Source of the DNA: DATJGR01 sp963787045
GTDB taxonomy: Bacteria > Pseudomonadota > Gammaproteobacteria > Pseudomonadales > Azotimanducaceae
Assembly: GCA_963787045.1 (NCBI GenBank)
Contig: CAWBBR010000003.1
Location: 62,001 to 126,000, forward strand
Reading direction: 5' to 3'
DNA: 64,000 nucleotides
A program made the translations under genes and the position numbers. Under the pieces are notes generated by a model. It saw only the letters and a program-made list of their open reading frames with translations. It made no database searches and was not told where the DNA came from. Positions 1 through 8,760 of this stretch are shown here, one piece after another. How positions within the stretch are numbered: position 1 is the first letter of the stretch; each line of letters opens with the position of its first letter.

Positions 1-931
1 CCTTGTCGTCGTCGAAGTAGTACACCTGATAGCCGGCGATGTTCACGGCAACGAATCGCGGCGTGCGTTCGACCAACACCCATCGCAACCGTTCGAGGTT
101 CACGCGCAACCGGTCGACCAGTGCGTTCGCCGATACGTTGACCTCGACCAGTGTCTTTGCGCCGACGACGCCGTCCGCGCCGATCCCGTGGTGCGTCTGG
201 AAGTCGCGTACGGCATTGGCCAGCCCCTCATCGAACGTGTTGGGGTTGCTTACGGACGGCGCGGCGAATTCTTCCGCGGCGAGACGCTGGCGAAGCGCGC
301 CGACGCGGGCATCGACGCTACCGGGCTTCAACGTCGGCCCGGTTGCGACTTCCTGCCAACCGCCGGCGGCGACATAACCGCGATAGCGCGCGAGCACGCG
401 GCGGAGGGCGTCGTACATCGGGCCGTGGCCGACCTCTACGTCGATCTGCGCGGCGAGGTCCGGTGCGGCGATGACCCGTTCGAGCGCCGCGTACGGACCA
501 CCGGCCGACACGTTGCGGGCATAGTTCCATGACGGGTCGAGTGCGTGCGGGTCCACCTTGCCGAAGCGGTTGTGGTACGCGTACCGCAACAGCGCTTCGG
601 TCAGCTCGAGATCCGCGTCGATGCGCGCGTTGCCGGTGAGGCTCGACAGCGGAGGCAGTGCGGTCAGTTCGTCGACGAGGTAGTCGGCGGGCGAAAGGCC
701 TTGCGTGCCGGACGCGCGGACGACTTCGATGAAGGCGCGTGCGTGCTGATCGTCCCAGGCGAGCGCGAAGCCGCGCTGCTGATAGAAGCGCTGCAGCACG
801 TCCGGTGCGGCGAAGTTGATCGCCGCCTCGCCGCCGCTCGCTGACTGTTCGACCCGCTGCGCGACTTCGTCCGCGCTGGGATCGGCCGCCGCCGCGGTTG
901 CCGCGGCCAGGACCAGTGCGCCGAGGCACAA
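1..931 (-). CDS. Murein L,D-transpeptidase, YcbB/LdtD type (3' end cut by window edge)
   Basis: The reading frame leaves the window at base 1, so only the N-terminal part is present. This family forms meso-DAP to meso-DAP (3-3) crosslinks in periplasmic peptidoglycan. The frame translates to the characteristic N-terminal scaffold, including ALLRYAYHNRFGKVDP and LDPSWNYARN, then a peptidoglycan-binding-like stretch (VRDFQTHHGIGADGVVG). It ends just after VNIAGYQVYYFDDDK, at the entry to the YkuD catalytic domain, so the catalytic Cys/His cannot be checked. I see no in-frame ATG. A TTG at 931-929 would begin a hydrophobic signal-like segment (LCLGALVLAAATAAAA), so I placed the start there with low certainty. 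It is divergent from the MepK-like gene at 1032; in E. coli ycbB and ycbK are adjacent but co-directional. Confidence 0.8.
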   Translation of the reverse strand, partial: MCLGALVLAAATAAAADPSADEVAQRVEQSASGGEAAINFAAPDVLQRFYQQRGFALAWDDQHARAFIEVVRASGTQGLSPADYLVDELTALPPLSSLTGNARIDADLELTEALLRYAYHNRFGKVDPHALDPSWNYARNVSAGGPYAALERVIAAPDLAAQIDVEVGHGPMYDALRRVLARYRGYVAAGGWQEVATGPTLKPGSVDARVGALRQRLAAEEFAAPSVSNPNTFDEGLANAVRDFQTHHGIGADGVVGAKTLVEVNVSANALVDRLRVNLERLRWVLVERTPRFVAVNIAGYQVYYFDDDK

Positions 932-1031
932 AACACGGTGAATCTGGCCGAACCGGACGATCGGCGGTGTGCCGCGGCGGCGGCCCGATCGGGTAGCATT
1001 GCCGCTCGAAGAGAGCGGCGATCGGTTCGAT

Positions 1032-1531
1032 ATGAAGTGGATCCTGTTGGCCATAGGTGTGAGTCTCGTGTCGGGTACGACGAATGACGAGCGGAGCCTG
1101 AGCTTTTATCACACCCATACCGGCAAGGCGCTGTCCGTCGTGTACTTCAAGAACGGCCGCTACGTGCCGACCGCGCTCGATGCGATCGACGACTTTCTCC
1201 GGGATTTCCGCAACGGCGACGAACACCGCATGGATCCCGCGCTGCTCGACGTGTTGTTCGACATCAAGCTGAAAACCGGTACGCACGCGCCGTTTCAGGT
1301 GATTTCGGCGTATCGCTCGCCCGAAACGAATCAGATGTTGCGCGACACGACGCGCCGGCGTCGCGAAAGACAGCATGCATCTGCGCGGACAGGCGATCGA
1401 CGTGCGACTCGCCGACGTGCCGCTCGACACGGCTGCGCAGCGTGGCGCTCGACCTGCAGAAAGGTGGGGTCGGTTTCTATCCGGAATCGCAATTCGTCCA
1501 CGTCGATACCGGGCGCGTTCGCCGGTGGTGA
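1032..1531 (+). CDS. DUF882/YcbK (MepK-like) murein endopeptidase, two frame breaks
   Basis: This resembles MepK/YcbK, a periplasmic M15-like endopeptidase that cleaves 3-3 peptidoglycan crosslinks, which suits its LdtD-like neighbour. From ATG 1032 there is a short hydrophobic leader, then SLSFYHTHTGKALSVVYF and VISAYRSPETNQMLR. The frame then breaks near 1345-1356. The conserved SMHLRGQAIDVRL metal-site segment continues in frame +1. A second break near 1431 leads to GGVGFYPESQFVHVDTGRVRRW and the stop at 1531. All three blocks are well conserved and in the right order, so the gene is probably intact and the two single-base shifts are sequencing errors. True inactivation cannot be excluded. 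Confidence 0.72.
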
Positions 1532-1590
1532 GCGCGCCTCAGTCGACTCGGTAGGCAATGCCCGTTCGCAGCGGCCCTGCTGGGCCGCCG

Positions 1591-2241
1591 TCAGCTCAGC
1601 CGTTCGATCAGTTCCCGGTGGCCCTTTTCGCGCGCGAAGTCCGCCGCGGTCTTGCCGTCGGGATGCCGGCGCGACCGGTCGGCGCCAGCCGCGAGCAACA
1701 CGTCGATCGCATCGGTGTAGCCGGTCACGGCCGCTTCCATCAATGGCGTGTAGCCGTGTTTCGGCGTGACGTCGGGGTCGCCGGTGGCGGCCACGAGTTT
1801 CGCGAGTGCGTGCTTGCCGAGCCGCCGGCCGGCGCAGGCCGCGTGAATCGCGAGATTGGTCTCGAACGCGCGCCCCCATTGCTGCGCGTCGGCGCCCAGT
1901 TCGAGCAAGCGGAGTACCGCCGCGTCGCGGCCGACGAATGCGGCGAGGTGCAGCGCGGTCCAGCCGTCGGCCGACAGCGATTGGATCGTCCACGGCGCCT
2001 GCCCGATCAACTCGTCGATCCGCTGCACGTCGCCGGCCGCGGCCGCTTCGTGCAGCGTGAGACCGCCGCGTTGCTGTAGCGCTTCCACGCACTTCGTCTT
2101 GCCGCGATACAGCGAATGCAGGAACAGCGTTTCGCCGCTCTCGGAACGAACGCGGTAGGTCGGCGTATCGCCCAGCTCGACCAGCAGCGCGACGGCGTCG
2201 TCGCGGTCGGCCAGCGCAAAGAGGCTTTTCGGGTCGCTCAT
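1591..2241 (-). CDS. Ankyrin-repeat protein
   Basis: The predicted protein has 216 residues and starts at ATG 2241. It is made of ankyrin repeats. Recognisable helix-turn-helix units include GGLTLHEAAAAGDVQRIDEL (about 60-79), DGWTALHLAAFVGRDAAVLRLLELGAD, HGYTPLMEAAVTGYTDAIDVLLAAGAD and DGKTAADFAREKGHRELIERL. There is no signal peptide or membrane segment, so it is predicted to be cytoplasmic. Ankyrin repeats mediate protein-protein contacts, but the partner cannot be inferred here. It lies 60 bp downstream of and convergent with the MepK-like gene, and 74 bp from the end of the AraC-type gene on the same strand. Confidence 0.8.
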   Translation of the reverse strand: MSDPKSLFALADRDDAVALLVELGDTPTYRVRSESGETLFLHSLYRGKTKCVEALQQRGGLTLHEAAAAGDVQRIDELIGQAPWTIQSLSADGWTALHLAAFVGRDAAVLRLLELGADAQQWGRAFETNLAIHAACAGRRLGKHALAKLVAATGDPDVTPKHGYTPLMEAAVTGYTDAIDVLLAAGADRSRRHPDGKTAADFAREKGHRELIERLS

Positions 2242-2315
2242 GGTGTGGCTCCGTTCGTGCGAGACGCCACGTTAAGCCCGAACCCGCGCGGTTCGCATCC
2301 GCCGAAATTGCGAAT

Positions 2316-3192
2316 TCAACGGCGGGTGCGAAGCCCGCCCGGTGTTTCGCCGAAGCGGCGCCGAAACGCACGGTCGAATGCCGTGCGGCTCTCGTAGCCG
2401 GCGTGTTGTGCGACGGCCTCGATCGAGTCGTTGGTGAGCAGCACCGCGTCGCGCGCGGCGTCGAGTCGTTTGCCGCAGGACCACGCCAGCGGCGTCGTAC
2501 CGTAAACGGCGCGAAAGATCCGGATCAGGTGGAATTGCGACAGTGCGGCGGCGCTCGCGGCGCCTTCGAGCGTTGCCTGCGCGTGTGCCTGCAGGAGATA
2601 GGCTTCGGCGCGCGCGAGACGGCGCAACAGTTCCTCGCGGGTGCTGCGGCGTGTGCTCGGAACGCGCGTCAGCATCGCGCGCCGTTCGAACGTCAGCGCC
2701 GCGACGTCGTTCAGCACCGCCAGCGCCAACTCGCTCAAGCGTTCACCGCACGGATCGTCGCGCCGCGATTCGACGCGCAGTTGCGCGAGCGCCGTTCGCA
2801 ACGATGGCTGGTGAGACCGCTGCAAGCGACGGGGTTTCGGGGAACGCTTCGCTCCGGTTCGTGTACGACGACCATGCGTCGTCGGCGAGGGTTCGATCGA
2901 AGAACACGACGAAACTCTCGGATGGATCGCGCATATCGAGCGCGTACGGCTGGCCGCGATTCAGCAGCAGCTGCGCATCACCGTGCAGCGTGAATCGTTT
3001 CGCTTCGGTTCGGTAGCGTGCGACGCCCTGCGGAATCCACTTCAGCGACAGATCGGGCTCGTCAGCGCCGCCTTCGTAACGGGCGCCGCGCGCGTTCAGG
3101 ATCGAAACGCGCGGCCCGGTGGGTTGACCGAATCGCAGCCGCCGCGCGCGCGACGCGTCGATCAGGTCGGGTTGGTCGAGCCGGATCTGCAT
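2316..3192 (-). CDS. AraC-family transcriptional regulator, one frame break
   Basis: Two adjacent frames together give one AraC-type regulator of about 290 residues. The N-terminal part (3192 down to about 2830) is a cupin-like sensor domain containing RFTLHGDAQLLLNRGQPYALDM. The C-terminal part (to 2316) is the double helix-turn-helix domain: AEAYLLQAHAQATLEGAASAAALSQFHLIRIFRAVYGTTPLAW, followed by DSIEAVAQHAGYESRTAFDRAFRRRFGETPGGLR. The frame changes near 2827, where one extra base separates FPETPS from LQRSHQPSLR. This could be a sequencing error or a real mutation. The ligand and target are unknown. The nearest genes are the ankyrin protein downstream and the APH(6)-like kinase upstream. 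Confidence 0.8.
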
Positions 3193-3235
3193 GTGACGAA
3201 GAGTACCGAATCCGGCCGGCGGCCGGCGAGTTGCG

Positions 3236-4177
3236 CTACGCGACCAGCGCGTCCGCCACCTGCAGCATGCCGAGACCTTCGTCGCGCCAGCCCAGCTGCA
3301 TCAGGTAGAGGCCGGTCGACATGCGTTCCATGAAACCCCACTGCCAGATCGGTTCGGCGGCGATGCCGGTCATGTCGCTGATCAACTCGCAGCGCGCGTG
3401 CGCGAGGGCCGGTGCATCGCCGGCCAGCAACTCTTCGCTCCAGCTGCGCATCGGTATCGCGAGGTCGAGCGCCGGTTCCGCGCGCATGCCGTCCGGGTCG
3501 ACGAACCGGTAGGCCGAGAAGTCGCCCGGTTCGGCGCCGGCGACCAACAGCGTGTTCTGACTGTGCGCGTCGCCGTGAACGAGTACCGAACTCGCGGCGT
3601 CGTACGCGCTTTGCCGCGCGTCGGCGAAGCCTAGTGCGCACTCGACGGCGCGGTTGCTGCACGGACGTCCGAGCTGCTCCCAAGCCGAGCTGATCAGATC
3701 GGCCAGGCTGCGCGCCTTTTCGGAACCGGTTACCAGCCGCAGCTCGTCCGGTACGTCGATCCAGGCCCGTTGCATCGTCGTGCAGATCGCTTCGATCTGA
3801 TCGCGTATCGGCAAATTCAGTTGCGCGAGTTGCGGGCCGAGCCGTTCCTGCAACATGACGCGCCGGGCCGCGTCGTGTCGCAACAGCTTCACGTAGCCGC
3901 GACCGTTGGCGAGCAGCAGCGTCTGCACTTCCTGTTCGAATCCGGTCGGTCCCGGGACACCGATCTTGACGATGGCGTCGCCGCCGTCGGCGGTCGTCGC
4001 ATGAGCCACCAGCGCTTCCGAGCCGCCGTTCAAGGCGGCGCCGATCGTGATGCCCCAATCGCGCTCGAGGTGTTGCACGATGGCGGGGAGTTCGCGCAAC
4101 CAGCGCGAGCCGTCTGCGCCCAGATAGACCAGCTTGCTCTGCACTTCGGCCGAAAGGTCGAACGTCCGGTTTTTCAT
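3236..4177 (-). CDS. Aminoglycoside/hydroxyurea phosphotransferase family protein, APH(6)-like
   Basis: A 313-residue protein with the aminoglycoside/hydroxyurea kinase fold, the family that includes StrB-type streptomycin 6-phosphotransferases. The catalytic loop reads SVLVHGDAHSQNTLL, and the magnesium-binding segment is YRFVDPDGMRAEPALDLAIP. An N-lobe glycine-rich segment (AALNGGSEALVAHATTADGGDAIVKIG) carries the candidate ATP-site lysine. I start it at ATG 4177, four bases after the stop of the NRDE gene, which suggests one transcript. Its place among housekeeping genes, with normal base composition, argues for an intrinsic chromosomal kinase rather than acquired resistance. The substrate is unknown, and antibiotic resistance should not be assumed. 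Confidence 0.75.
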   Translation of the reverse strand: MKNRTFDLSAEVQSKLVYLGADGSRWLRELPAIVQHLERDWGITIGAALNGGSEALVAHATTADGGDAIVKIGVPGPTGFEQEVQTLLLANGRGYVKLLRHDAARRVMLQERLGPQLAQLNLPIRDQIEAICTTMQRAWIDVPDELRLVTGSEKARSLADLISSAWEQLGRPCSNRAVECALGFADARQSAYDAASSVLVHGDAHSQNTLLVAGAEPGDFSAYRFVDPDGMRAEPALDLAIPMRSWSEELLAGDAPALAHARCELISDMTGIAAEPIWQWGFMERMSTGLYLMQLGWRDEGLGMLQVADALVA

Positions 4178-4181
4178 GGGT

Positions 4182-4937
4182 TCAACCGATCGGCAGCGTC
4201 GTCTGGACTCGCTCCATCGCAACGCCGTTGGGGCCAAACGTCTGTTCGGCAAAGCCGATCTGCGTGGTGCCGATGGTGACCGCGGAACACGCGCGCGTTC
4301 CGTACTCCGCGCCGCGGATGAAGATCGGCGCGACACGTCGTTCGAACGCGAGGTCGTTGCCACGCTGCGGTAACGATTCGTCGCCTGGAATCCGCTCGTC
4401 GGCGAGCAGCTTCATCAGATCGTCGGGCGAGTAGTCGGCGCGAATGATGTTGCGCAATCCCTGCGTGCCGCTGGTGACTTTCGGCCAAAGCGTGCCGTCG
4501 AGATGGGTGTTCGACAGTCCGTGTACGCCAGGCTCGAGCGCGCGCGGATGCGAGTTGCGATTCGACGTGTAGATGAGGTCGGTGCCGTCCCACAGCAGCA
4601 GACTGAAGCCGCGGTAGCGATCGTCGTCGATCGAATCTGCGTATGCGCGCGCAGCGACGGTTCCGCGCAGAAAGTTCGCCGTGAGATCGCCGCGCGATCC
4701 GGGCGGAACCGGTCCCTCGGGTGTCTCGGAGAAATTCGTCACCGCGGCGAAACGGCCGCTCGTCGACACGCCGAGCCACGTGCCGCCCGCGCTCAGATCA
4801 CGCCCTGCGAATACGTGTGGTGCGTCGTCCCAACGGTGTGCCAATGCCGCCGGACGTGCGTAGAATTCGTCGCGGTTCGCCGCAACGATCAACGGCGCGT
4901 CGGCACGCACCCGGTATGCGAACAGAATCAGGCACAT
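4182..4937 (-). CDS. NRDE/TANGO2-family protein
   Basis: A 251-residue protein of the NRDE (TANGO2-like) family, named for the motif seen here as VAANRDEFYARP. The mature N-terminus would be Cys2 of MCLILFAYRV, which suits an N-terminal-nucleophile-like fold. Other family landmarks are GGTWLGVSTSGRFAAVTNF, GLSNTHLDGTLWPKV and the C-terminal RACSAVTIG. The start at ATG 4937 is fixed by this conserved MC(L/I) beginning; the open frame upstream is longer but unlike the family. The bacterial function is not established, although animal TANGO2 has been linked to heme and lipid handling. It is the likely first gene of a pair with the APH(6)-like kinase and is divergent from lgt. Confidence 0.85.
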   Translation of the reverse strand: MCLILFAYRVRADAPLIVAANRDEFYARPAALAHRWDDAPHVFAGRDLSAGGTWLGVSTSGRFAAVTNFSETPEGPVPPGSRGDLTANFLRGTVAARAYADSIDDDRYRGFSLLLWDGTDLIYTSNRNSHPRALEPGVHGLSNTHLDGTLWPKVTSGTQGLRNIIRADYSPDDLMKLLADERIPGDESLPQRGNDLAFERRVAPIFIRGAEYGTRACSAVTIGTTQIGFAEQTFGPNGVAMERVQTTLPIG

Positions 4938-5065
4938 GCCCGATAGACGTTTGGAAAAGGGACCGGCAGTGTAGCAGGCGCGCGGTCGGGTAACCCGGCA
5001 GTCGTTCCGTTGCCGGTGCGCGCGGCGATGGCTCTTCCTCACCTCTCGAACACGCGGAGTGGCTT

Positions 5066-5888
5066 TTGCACTATCCCCACATCGACCCCGTGATCATCGG
5101 ATACGGACCGATCGCGATCCGTTGGTACGGACTCGCTTATCTCGCGGGATTCGTCACTGCGTGGTGGCTCGGCAACAAACGCGCGCGCAGCATGCACAAC
5201 GACTGGACCGCGCAACAGATTTCCGACGTCGTGTTCTACGGCGCGTTGGGCGCGGTGCTCGGCGGACGCATCGGCTACGTCTTCGTTCTACGGCTTCAAA
5301 CAGTTCCTCGCCGACCCGGTGTGGCTGTTCAGGATCTGGGACGGCGGCATGTCGTTTCACGGCGGCTTCATCGGCGTGATGGTGGCGTTGATATGGTTCG
5401 CGCGTTCGACGCATCGCAGCTTCCTCCAAGTCACCGACTTCGTCGTGCCGTTGGTGCCGCTCGGTCTCGGCTTCGGCCGGCTCGGCAACTTCGCGAACAC
5501 GGAATTGCCCGGCCGCATGACCGACTCGGCGTTCGGCGTGATCTACCCGTGCACCGCCGATGCGATTCGCGCGATCAATCCGTTGTGCACCGGCGCGTGG
5601 GAAGATTTCGCGCGGCATCCTTCGCCGCTGTATCAGGCGTTCGCCGAAGGCGTGGTGCTGTTCGCAATCGTCTGGCTGTTCTCGTCGAAGCCGCGGCCGA
5701 CCGGCGCGGTGTCGGGTGTATTCGTGCTGAGCTACGGACTGCTGCGCATCGCGACGGAGTTCTTTCGCGAACCCGATGCGCAACTCGGTTTCATCGCGTT
5801 GAACTGGCTGACGATGGGCCAGCTGCTGTCGATCCTGATGGTGCTATTTGGTATCGTCGTGCTGGCCCTGAGCCGGAAGCGCGCGTGA
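5066..5888 (+). CDS. lgt: Prolipoprotein diacylglyceryl transferase, one frame break
   Basis: Lgt transfers diacylglyceryl from phosphatidylglycerol to the lipobox cysteine of prolipoproteins in the inner membrane. The N-terminal part reads HYPHIDPVIIGYGPIAIRWYGL and GGRIGYVF. After an extra G at about 5285 the sequence continues as FYGFKQFLADPVWLFRIWDG, then GGMSFHGGFIGV and GLGFGRLGNFANTELPGR (the Lgt signature), ending at 5888. The Lgt core is complete across the break, so a sequencing error is likely. I chose TTG 5066 because GGAG at 5056-5059 lies six bases upstream and the protein then aligns with E. coli Lgt. The 3' end overlaps thyA by four bases. Confidence 0.88.
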
Positions 5889-6678
5889 AGCAATACCTCG
5901 ATCTGATGCGGCATATCCGCGAACACGGCGTCGCTCGGGACGACCGCACCGGCACCGGCACGCTGAGCGTCTTCGGCCATCAGATGCGCTTCGATCTGAG
6001 CGAAGGCTTCCCGCTCGTCACCACGAAGAAGGTGTTCCTCAAAGGCATCATCCACGAATTGCTGTGGTTCGTTGCCGGCAGCACGAACGTGCAATACCTG
6101 CAGGATCACGGCGTGCACATCTGGGACGACTGGGCCGACGAACAGGGCGATCTCGGACCCGTGTACGGATCGCAATGGCGCTCGTGGCCGGCGCCCGATG
6201 GCAGCACCATCGATCAGATCGGCAAAGTGATCGAGCAGATCAAGGCGAATCCGAATTCGCGGCGGCTGATCGTTTCGGCGTGGAACGTCGCGGAAGTGGA
6301 GAAGATGGCGCTGCCGCCGTGTCACATGCTGTTCCAGTTCTACGTCGCGAACGGAAAACTCTCGTGCCAGCTGTATCAGCGCAGCGCCGACGTGTTTCTC
6401 GGCGTGCCGTTCAACATCGCGTCGTACGCGCTGCTCACGATGATGATCGCGCAGGTCACCGGTCTGAAACCGGGCGACTTCGTCCACACGCTCGGCGATG
6501 CACACCTATATATGAACCATCTCGAGCAGGCCGACGAGCAGTTGGCGCGCACGCCGTACCCGTTGCCGCAGATGCAGCTCAATCCGGACATTCACGACAT
6601 CCTCGATTTCAGATACGAGGATTTCAAACTGCTGAACTACAGAGCCATCCCGCCATCAAGGCGCCGATCGCGGTCTGA
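5885..6678 (+). CDS. thyA: Thymidylate synthase, one frame break near the C-terminus
   Basis: ThyA methylates dUMP to dTMP using methylene-tetrahydrofolate. GTG 5885 overlaps the lgt stop in a GTGA. The frame carries DDRTGTGTLSVFG, the catalytic cysteine Cys146 in MALPPCHMLFQFYV (same number as E. coli), QRSADVFLGVPFNIASYALL and DAHLYMNHLEQ. After DFKLLNY at about 6641 one base is missing. The expected ending HPAIKAPIAV continues in the next frame to TGA at 6678. The span is one base short of the 795 expected for a 264-residue ThyA, which supports a single-base deletion. folA follows two bases later, so the methyl-donor cycle is encoded together. Confidence 0.92.
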
Positions 6679-6680
6679 TC

Positions 6681-7175
6681 ATGCGGTTGTCACTGATCTG
6701 GGCGATGACGCGCAATCGGGTCATCGGCCGCGACAACGCCTTGCCGTGGCGGCTGCCCGACGAGATGCGGCACTTCATGCGCACGACCCTCGGCCACACG
6801 GTCATCATGGGCCGCAAACAGTTCGACGCGATGGGTAAGCCGCTGGCGAAGCGCACCAACGTCGTGGTGTCGCGCAATCCCGCTTACGTTGCTGACGGGG
6901 CCGTTGTGGTGCGGACGCTCGACGAGGCGATCGAGTATGCGCGAAACGCCGGAGACGACGAGGCCATGGTGATCGGCGGCGGCGAAATCTACGCGCTCGC
7001 GTTGCCAAAAGCCGATCGGCTGTACTTCACGCTCATCGATACCGAGATGGAAGGCGACACGTTCTTTCCGCCGTTCGACGAAACGCAGTGGAAAGAGATC
7101 GAGCGGGAAGACCACGCCGCCGACGAGCGGCATCCGTTTGCTTACTCGATCAGGGTGCTCGATCGGATCAACTAA
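6681..7175 (+). CDS. folA: Dihydrofolate reductase
   Basis: FolA regenerates tetrahydrofolate from the dihydrofolate made by ThyA, using NADPH. The 164-residue protein has the normal length and landmarks: LSLIWAMTRNRVIGRDNALPW (substrate site and Met20 loop), LPDEMRHFMRTTLGHTVIMGRKQF, and VIGGGEIYALALPKADRLYFTLID. ATG 6681 lies two bases after the thyA stop, so lgt-thyA-folA looks like one operon. The gene ends at 7175, just before a pair of hairpins that separate it from a convergent gene. Confidence 0.95.
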   Translation: MRLSLIWAMTRNRVIGRDNALPWRLPDEMRHFMRTTLGHTVIMGRKQFDAMGKPLAKRTNVVVSRNPAYVADGAVVVRTLDEAIEYARNAGDDEAMVIGGGEIYALALPKADRLYFTLIDTEMEGDTFFPPFDETQWKEIEREDHAADERHPFAYSIRVLDRIN

Positions 7176-7185
7176 GAGTTTAGCG

Positions 7186-7234
7186 GCAGGCTGCGCCTGC
7201 TGGAGTCTTTTGAACAGAGCAGGCTGCGCCTGCT
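7186..7234. terminator. Twin identical hairpins between convergent genes
   Basis: The same palindrome occurs twice, at 7186-7200 and 7218-7234, 17 bases apart. Each has a six-base stem (GCAGGC/GCCTGC) around a TGC centre. The second is extended by an A-T pair and runs into the TAG stop of the minus-strand gene ending at 7233. No long T-run follows on either strand. The most economical reading is a two-way terminator between folA and the convergent gene. A REP-like dispersed repeat is the alternative. Confidence 0.5.
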
Positions 7235-7670
7235 AGCGCGCGCCGATGCGCTCGCGCCAGTGCGCCATCGGGATGTCGGTGTCGAGTGGCAGAACGATGG
7301 CGCCGAGCAGGGTCGCGTCGTCGACATCGAGTTCGATCTGCACGTTGGTCAGCCGCGCCTGCGTCTGCACCGCATACCACTCCGCCGCTGCGCGCTTCAG
7401 ATCGCAACTCGCACGCTCGCGATTGTGCGCATAGCGCGCCACGACGTCGTCGTTCAGCAACGAGACGCGGAACGTTCTGCGTTCGAAGTGTTTGCCCGAC
7501 CAGTCGAGCATTTCGATCAGATAGGCCCGGCTGCAGGTTCGACATCGCACGATCGCATCGGTAAAGCCGGACTGGCCGTCGAGCACCATCTCGACTGCAA
7601 ACGGAAATTCACCGGGCGCCGCGTGCGCCAGATGTTCACAGGCCGTGTTCTCTGCGGATGCTTTCGCCAA
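7233..7670 (-). CDS. Unrecognised protein
   Basis: I do not recognise this protein. The frame is open from 7919 down to TAG at 7233, but its upper part lies antisense to the NAD-kinase-like gene. The lower part looks coding, with segments such as EFPFAVEMVLDGQSGF, RCRTCSRAYLIEMLDWSG, FERRTFRVSLLNDDVV and DATLLGAIVLPLDTDIP. The pair CRTCS could bind metal but is isolated. There is no signal peptide or membrane helix. TTG 7670 is chosen only because it avoids the overlap and leaves about 94 bp of divergent upstream region; an ATG at 7847 is possible. The stop codon lies inside the second hairpin at 7218-7234. Confidence 0.5.
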   Translation of the reverse strand: MAKASAENTACEHLAHAAPGEFPFAVEMVLDGQSGFTDAIVRCRTCSRAYLIEMLDWSGKHFERRTFRVSLLNDDVVARYAHNRERASCDLKRAAAEWYAVQTQARLTNVQIELDVDDATLLGAIVLPLDTDIPMAHWRERIGAR

Positions 7671-7764
7671 CGCGCTTGCCTCGCCTCGATCGAGGCAATA
7701 GCTTAGCGCTTCCCGTTGTCGAGGTGATGAAGCAGTTGCAAGACGATCTGTCCTGTCGGATTCG

Positions 7765-8742
7765 ATGAAGCCGGTCCGACTCGCGATCTGCGTCAACCCG
7801 ATGTCGGGGCGCGATGTGCGGCGTCTCGCCGCGCGTGCGACCAACATGACGCATGAGGCGAAGCGCGACACCGTCGCGCGGGTAGCGGCCGGCGCGGAAG
7901 CCGTCGGCGTCACCGACATCTATATCGCCCGCGAACCGTTTCGAATCGCCACGCTGGCGCTCGAGTACATGAACCTCAAGGCGCGCGTACACGTGATCGA
8001 GCATCCGCTCACCAACAGCGCGGCCGACACCGAAGCGGCGATGGCGGCGTACGTCGAGGCCGGCTGCGACACGGTGGTCAGCCTGGGCGGCGACGGCACC
8101 AATCGCGCGATCACCCGAGTCGCGCCCGACATCAATCTCGTCGCGCTGTCGACCGGAACGAACAACGTGTTCCCGCAACTGCTGGAACCGACGATCGGCG
8201 GTATGGTCGCGGGACTCGCCGCGGCCGGCCGCTTGCCGCGCGCCGAACTGGCGCGACGCGCGAAAGTGCTGCGGTTGCGTTTCTCCGACGGCACGACCGA
8301 CGTCGGTCTGATCGACGCCGCGGTGCTGCGCGATGATTTCGTCGGCAATTTCCTGCCATTCGATGCGGGCAAGCTCGCGCGCATTCTGCTGACGCGCGCC
8401 GAACCGGATTCGGTCGGCATGTCGCCGATCGGCGGCTTCGTCGATCCGGTGAGCGCTGCCGACGACTGCGGTCTGCTGCTGGAGATGGGACCCGGCCGCG
8501 CGTTTCAGGCGCCGCTGTCGCCCGGGCTGTTCCGCGAAGTGTCGGTCGCAAGCCACACGCGCATTCCGCTCGGCATGCCGGTGATGTTCCAGGGACCGGG
8601 CGTGCTCGCGCTCGACGGCGATCGCGATCACAAACTCGGTACGGGTTTGAGCGCGCAGATCTCGATCGAGCGCAATGGTCCGTGGGCTTTCGACATACCC
8701 GCCGCAATGCGTCGTGCGGTGCGCGAAGGTATGATCGGTTAA
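7765..8742 (+). CDS. ATP-NAD kinase-like (AcoX-type) protein
   Basis: A 325-residue protein related to NAD kinases. The nucleotide-site motif GGDGT is at residues 108-112 in DTVVSLGGDGTNRAI, followed by LVALSTGTNNVFPQ, where NAD kinases have a GTxN pattern. N-terminal NPMSGRDVRRLAARATNMT resembles the AcoX branch rather than classical NadK. It probably phosphorylates NAD or a related substrate in the cytoplasm, but this branch is poorly characterised; AcoX itself sits in acetoin operons, and no such genes are nearby. ATG 7765 is supported by the conserved start MKPVRLAICVNP. fabV follows 18 bases downstream, suggesting co-transcription. Confidence 0.78.
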   Translation: MKPVRLAICVNPMSGRDVRRLAARATNMTHEAKRDTVARVAAGAEAVGVTDIYIAREPFRIATLALEYMNLKARVHVIEHPLTNSAADTEAAMAAYVEAGCDTVVSLGGDGTNRAITRVAPDINLVALSTGTNNVFPQLLEPTIGGMVAGLAAAGRLPRAELARRAKVLRLRFSDGTTDVGLIDAAVLRDDFVGNFLPFDAGKLARILLTRAEPDSVGMSPIGGFVDPVSAADDCGLLLEMGPGRAFQAPLSPGLFREVSVASHTRIPLGMPVMFQGPGVLALDGDRDHKLGTGLSAQISIERNGPWAFDIPAAMRRAVREGMIG

Positions 8743-8760
8743 CCACTGAAGAAGACGTCG

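Noticed and set aside
318..1430. 370-residue open frame on the minus strand
   Set aside because: It is out of frame with the LdtD-like gene, whose true frame runs off the window edge, and antisense to the MepK-like gene.
3236..4177. Acquired streptomycin resistance gene
   Set aside because: The kinase belongs to the family, but its base composition, operon context and lack of mobile sequences suggest a native gene of unknown substrate.
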